Part shown: piece by piece, positions 5,388 through 5,443 of the stretch | Position numbering within the stretch: the first letter of the stretch is position 1 | Layout of the letters: every line of letters begins with the position of its first letter | DNA from: Faecalimonas sp. | GTDB lineage: Bacteria > Bacillota_A > Clostridia > Lachnospirales > Lachnospiraceae | Length of the DNA: 5,443 nucleotides | Direction of reading: 5' to 3' | Assembly (NCBI GenBank): GCA_026169575.1 | Contig: JAPFCT010000377.1 | Coordinates: forward strand, 1-5,443 | The notes under the pieces: model-generated | The model's database searches: none | Told to the model about the DNA's origin: nothing | What the model saw: the letters and a program-made list of their open reading frames with translations, nothing else | Made by a program: the position numbers and the translations under genes

Positions 5388-5443
5388 AAAAGACAAAGAA
5401 ACAAAGCGAACGGGACACAAAAAATAGAATATATCCATAGAAC
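5388..5443. other. 3' tail after the ene-reductase, nothing recognised
   Basis: These 56 purine-rich bases contain no clear hairpin with a U-run, no ribosome binding site with a start codon and no recognisable promoter. The transcript may continue beyond the window. Confidence 0.5.

Overview
The window looks like a chromosomal segment from a gut Firmicute of the Lachnospiraceae type (Ruminococcus gnavus / Blautia-like). This is inferred from the very close match of the first gene to the R. gnavus tryptophan decarboxylase as I remember it, the strong purine-rich Shine-Dalgarno sites, the moderate GC content and the AraC/LysR style. No RNA genes, mobile elements or CRISPR arrays are visible.

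Layout. 1-905 (minus strand, running off the left edge): N-terminal 301 residues of a PLP-dependent aromatic amino acid decarboxylase, probably tryptamine- and/or phenethylamine-forming. 906-1211: a divergent control region. It holds a minus-strand promoter for the decarboxylase, a T-N11-A LysR box centred about 65 bp upstream of the predicted decarboxylase start site, two hairpins in the decarboxylase leader and one inverted repeat on the lysR side. 1212-2111 (plus): a LysR-family regulator. 2191-3390 (plus): an AraC-family regulator with a cupin sensor domain followed by two complete AraC DNA-binding domains. 3391-3467: a compact promoter with a perfect TATAAT, no good -35 and a direct repeat in the -35 region. 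3468-5387 (plus): a 639-residue FMN/4Fe-4S/FAD ene-reductase of the old yellow enzyme superfamily (2-enoate reductase, BaiCD/BaiH and dienoyl-CoA reductase relatives). 5388-5443: short tail with nothing recognisable.

How the parts may work together (inference). The position of the LysR box fits activation of the divergent decarboxylase and autoregulation of lysR. The tandem-domain AraC protein lies directly upstream of the ene-reductase, whose promoter looks activator-dependent, so it is the natural candidate activator. The locus would then be a two-regulator, two-enzyme accessory module for aromatic or small unsaturated metabolites in the gut: one arm decarboxylates an aromatic amino acid to an arylamine, the other reduces an activated C=C bond. 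Whether the two arms share a signal or a pathway cannot be decided from the sequence.
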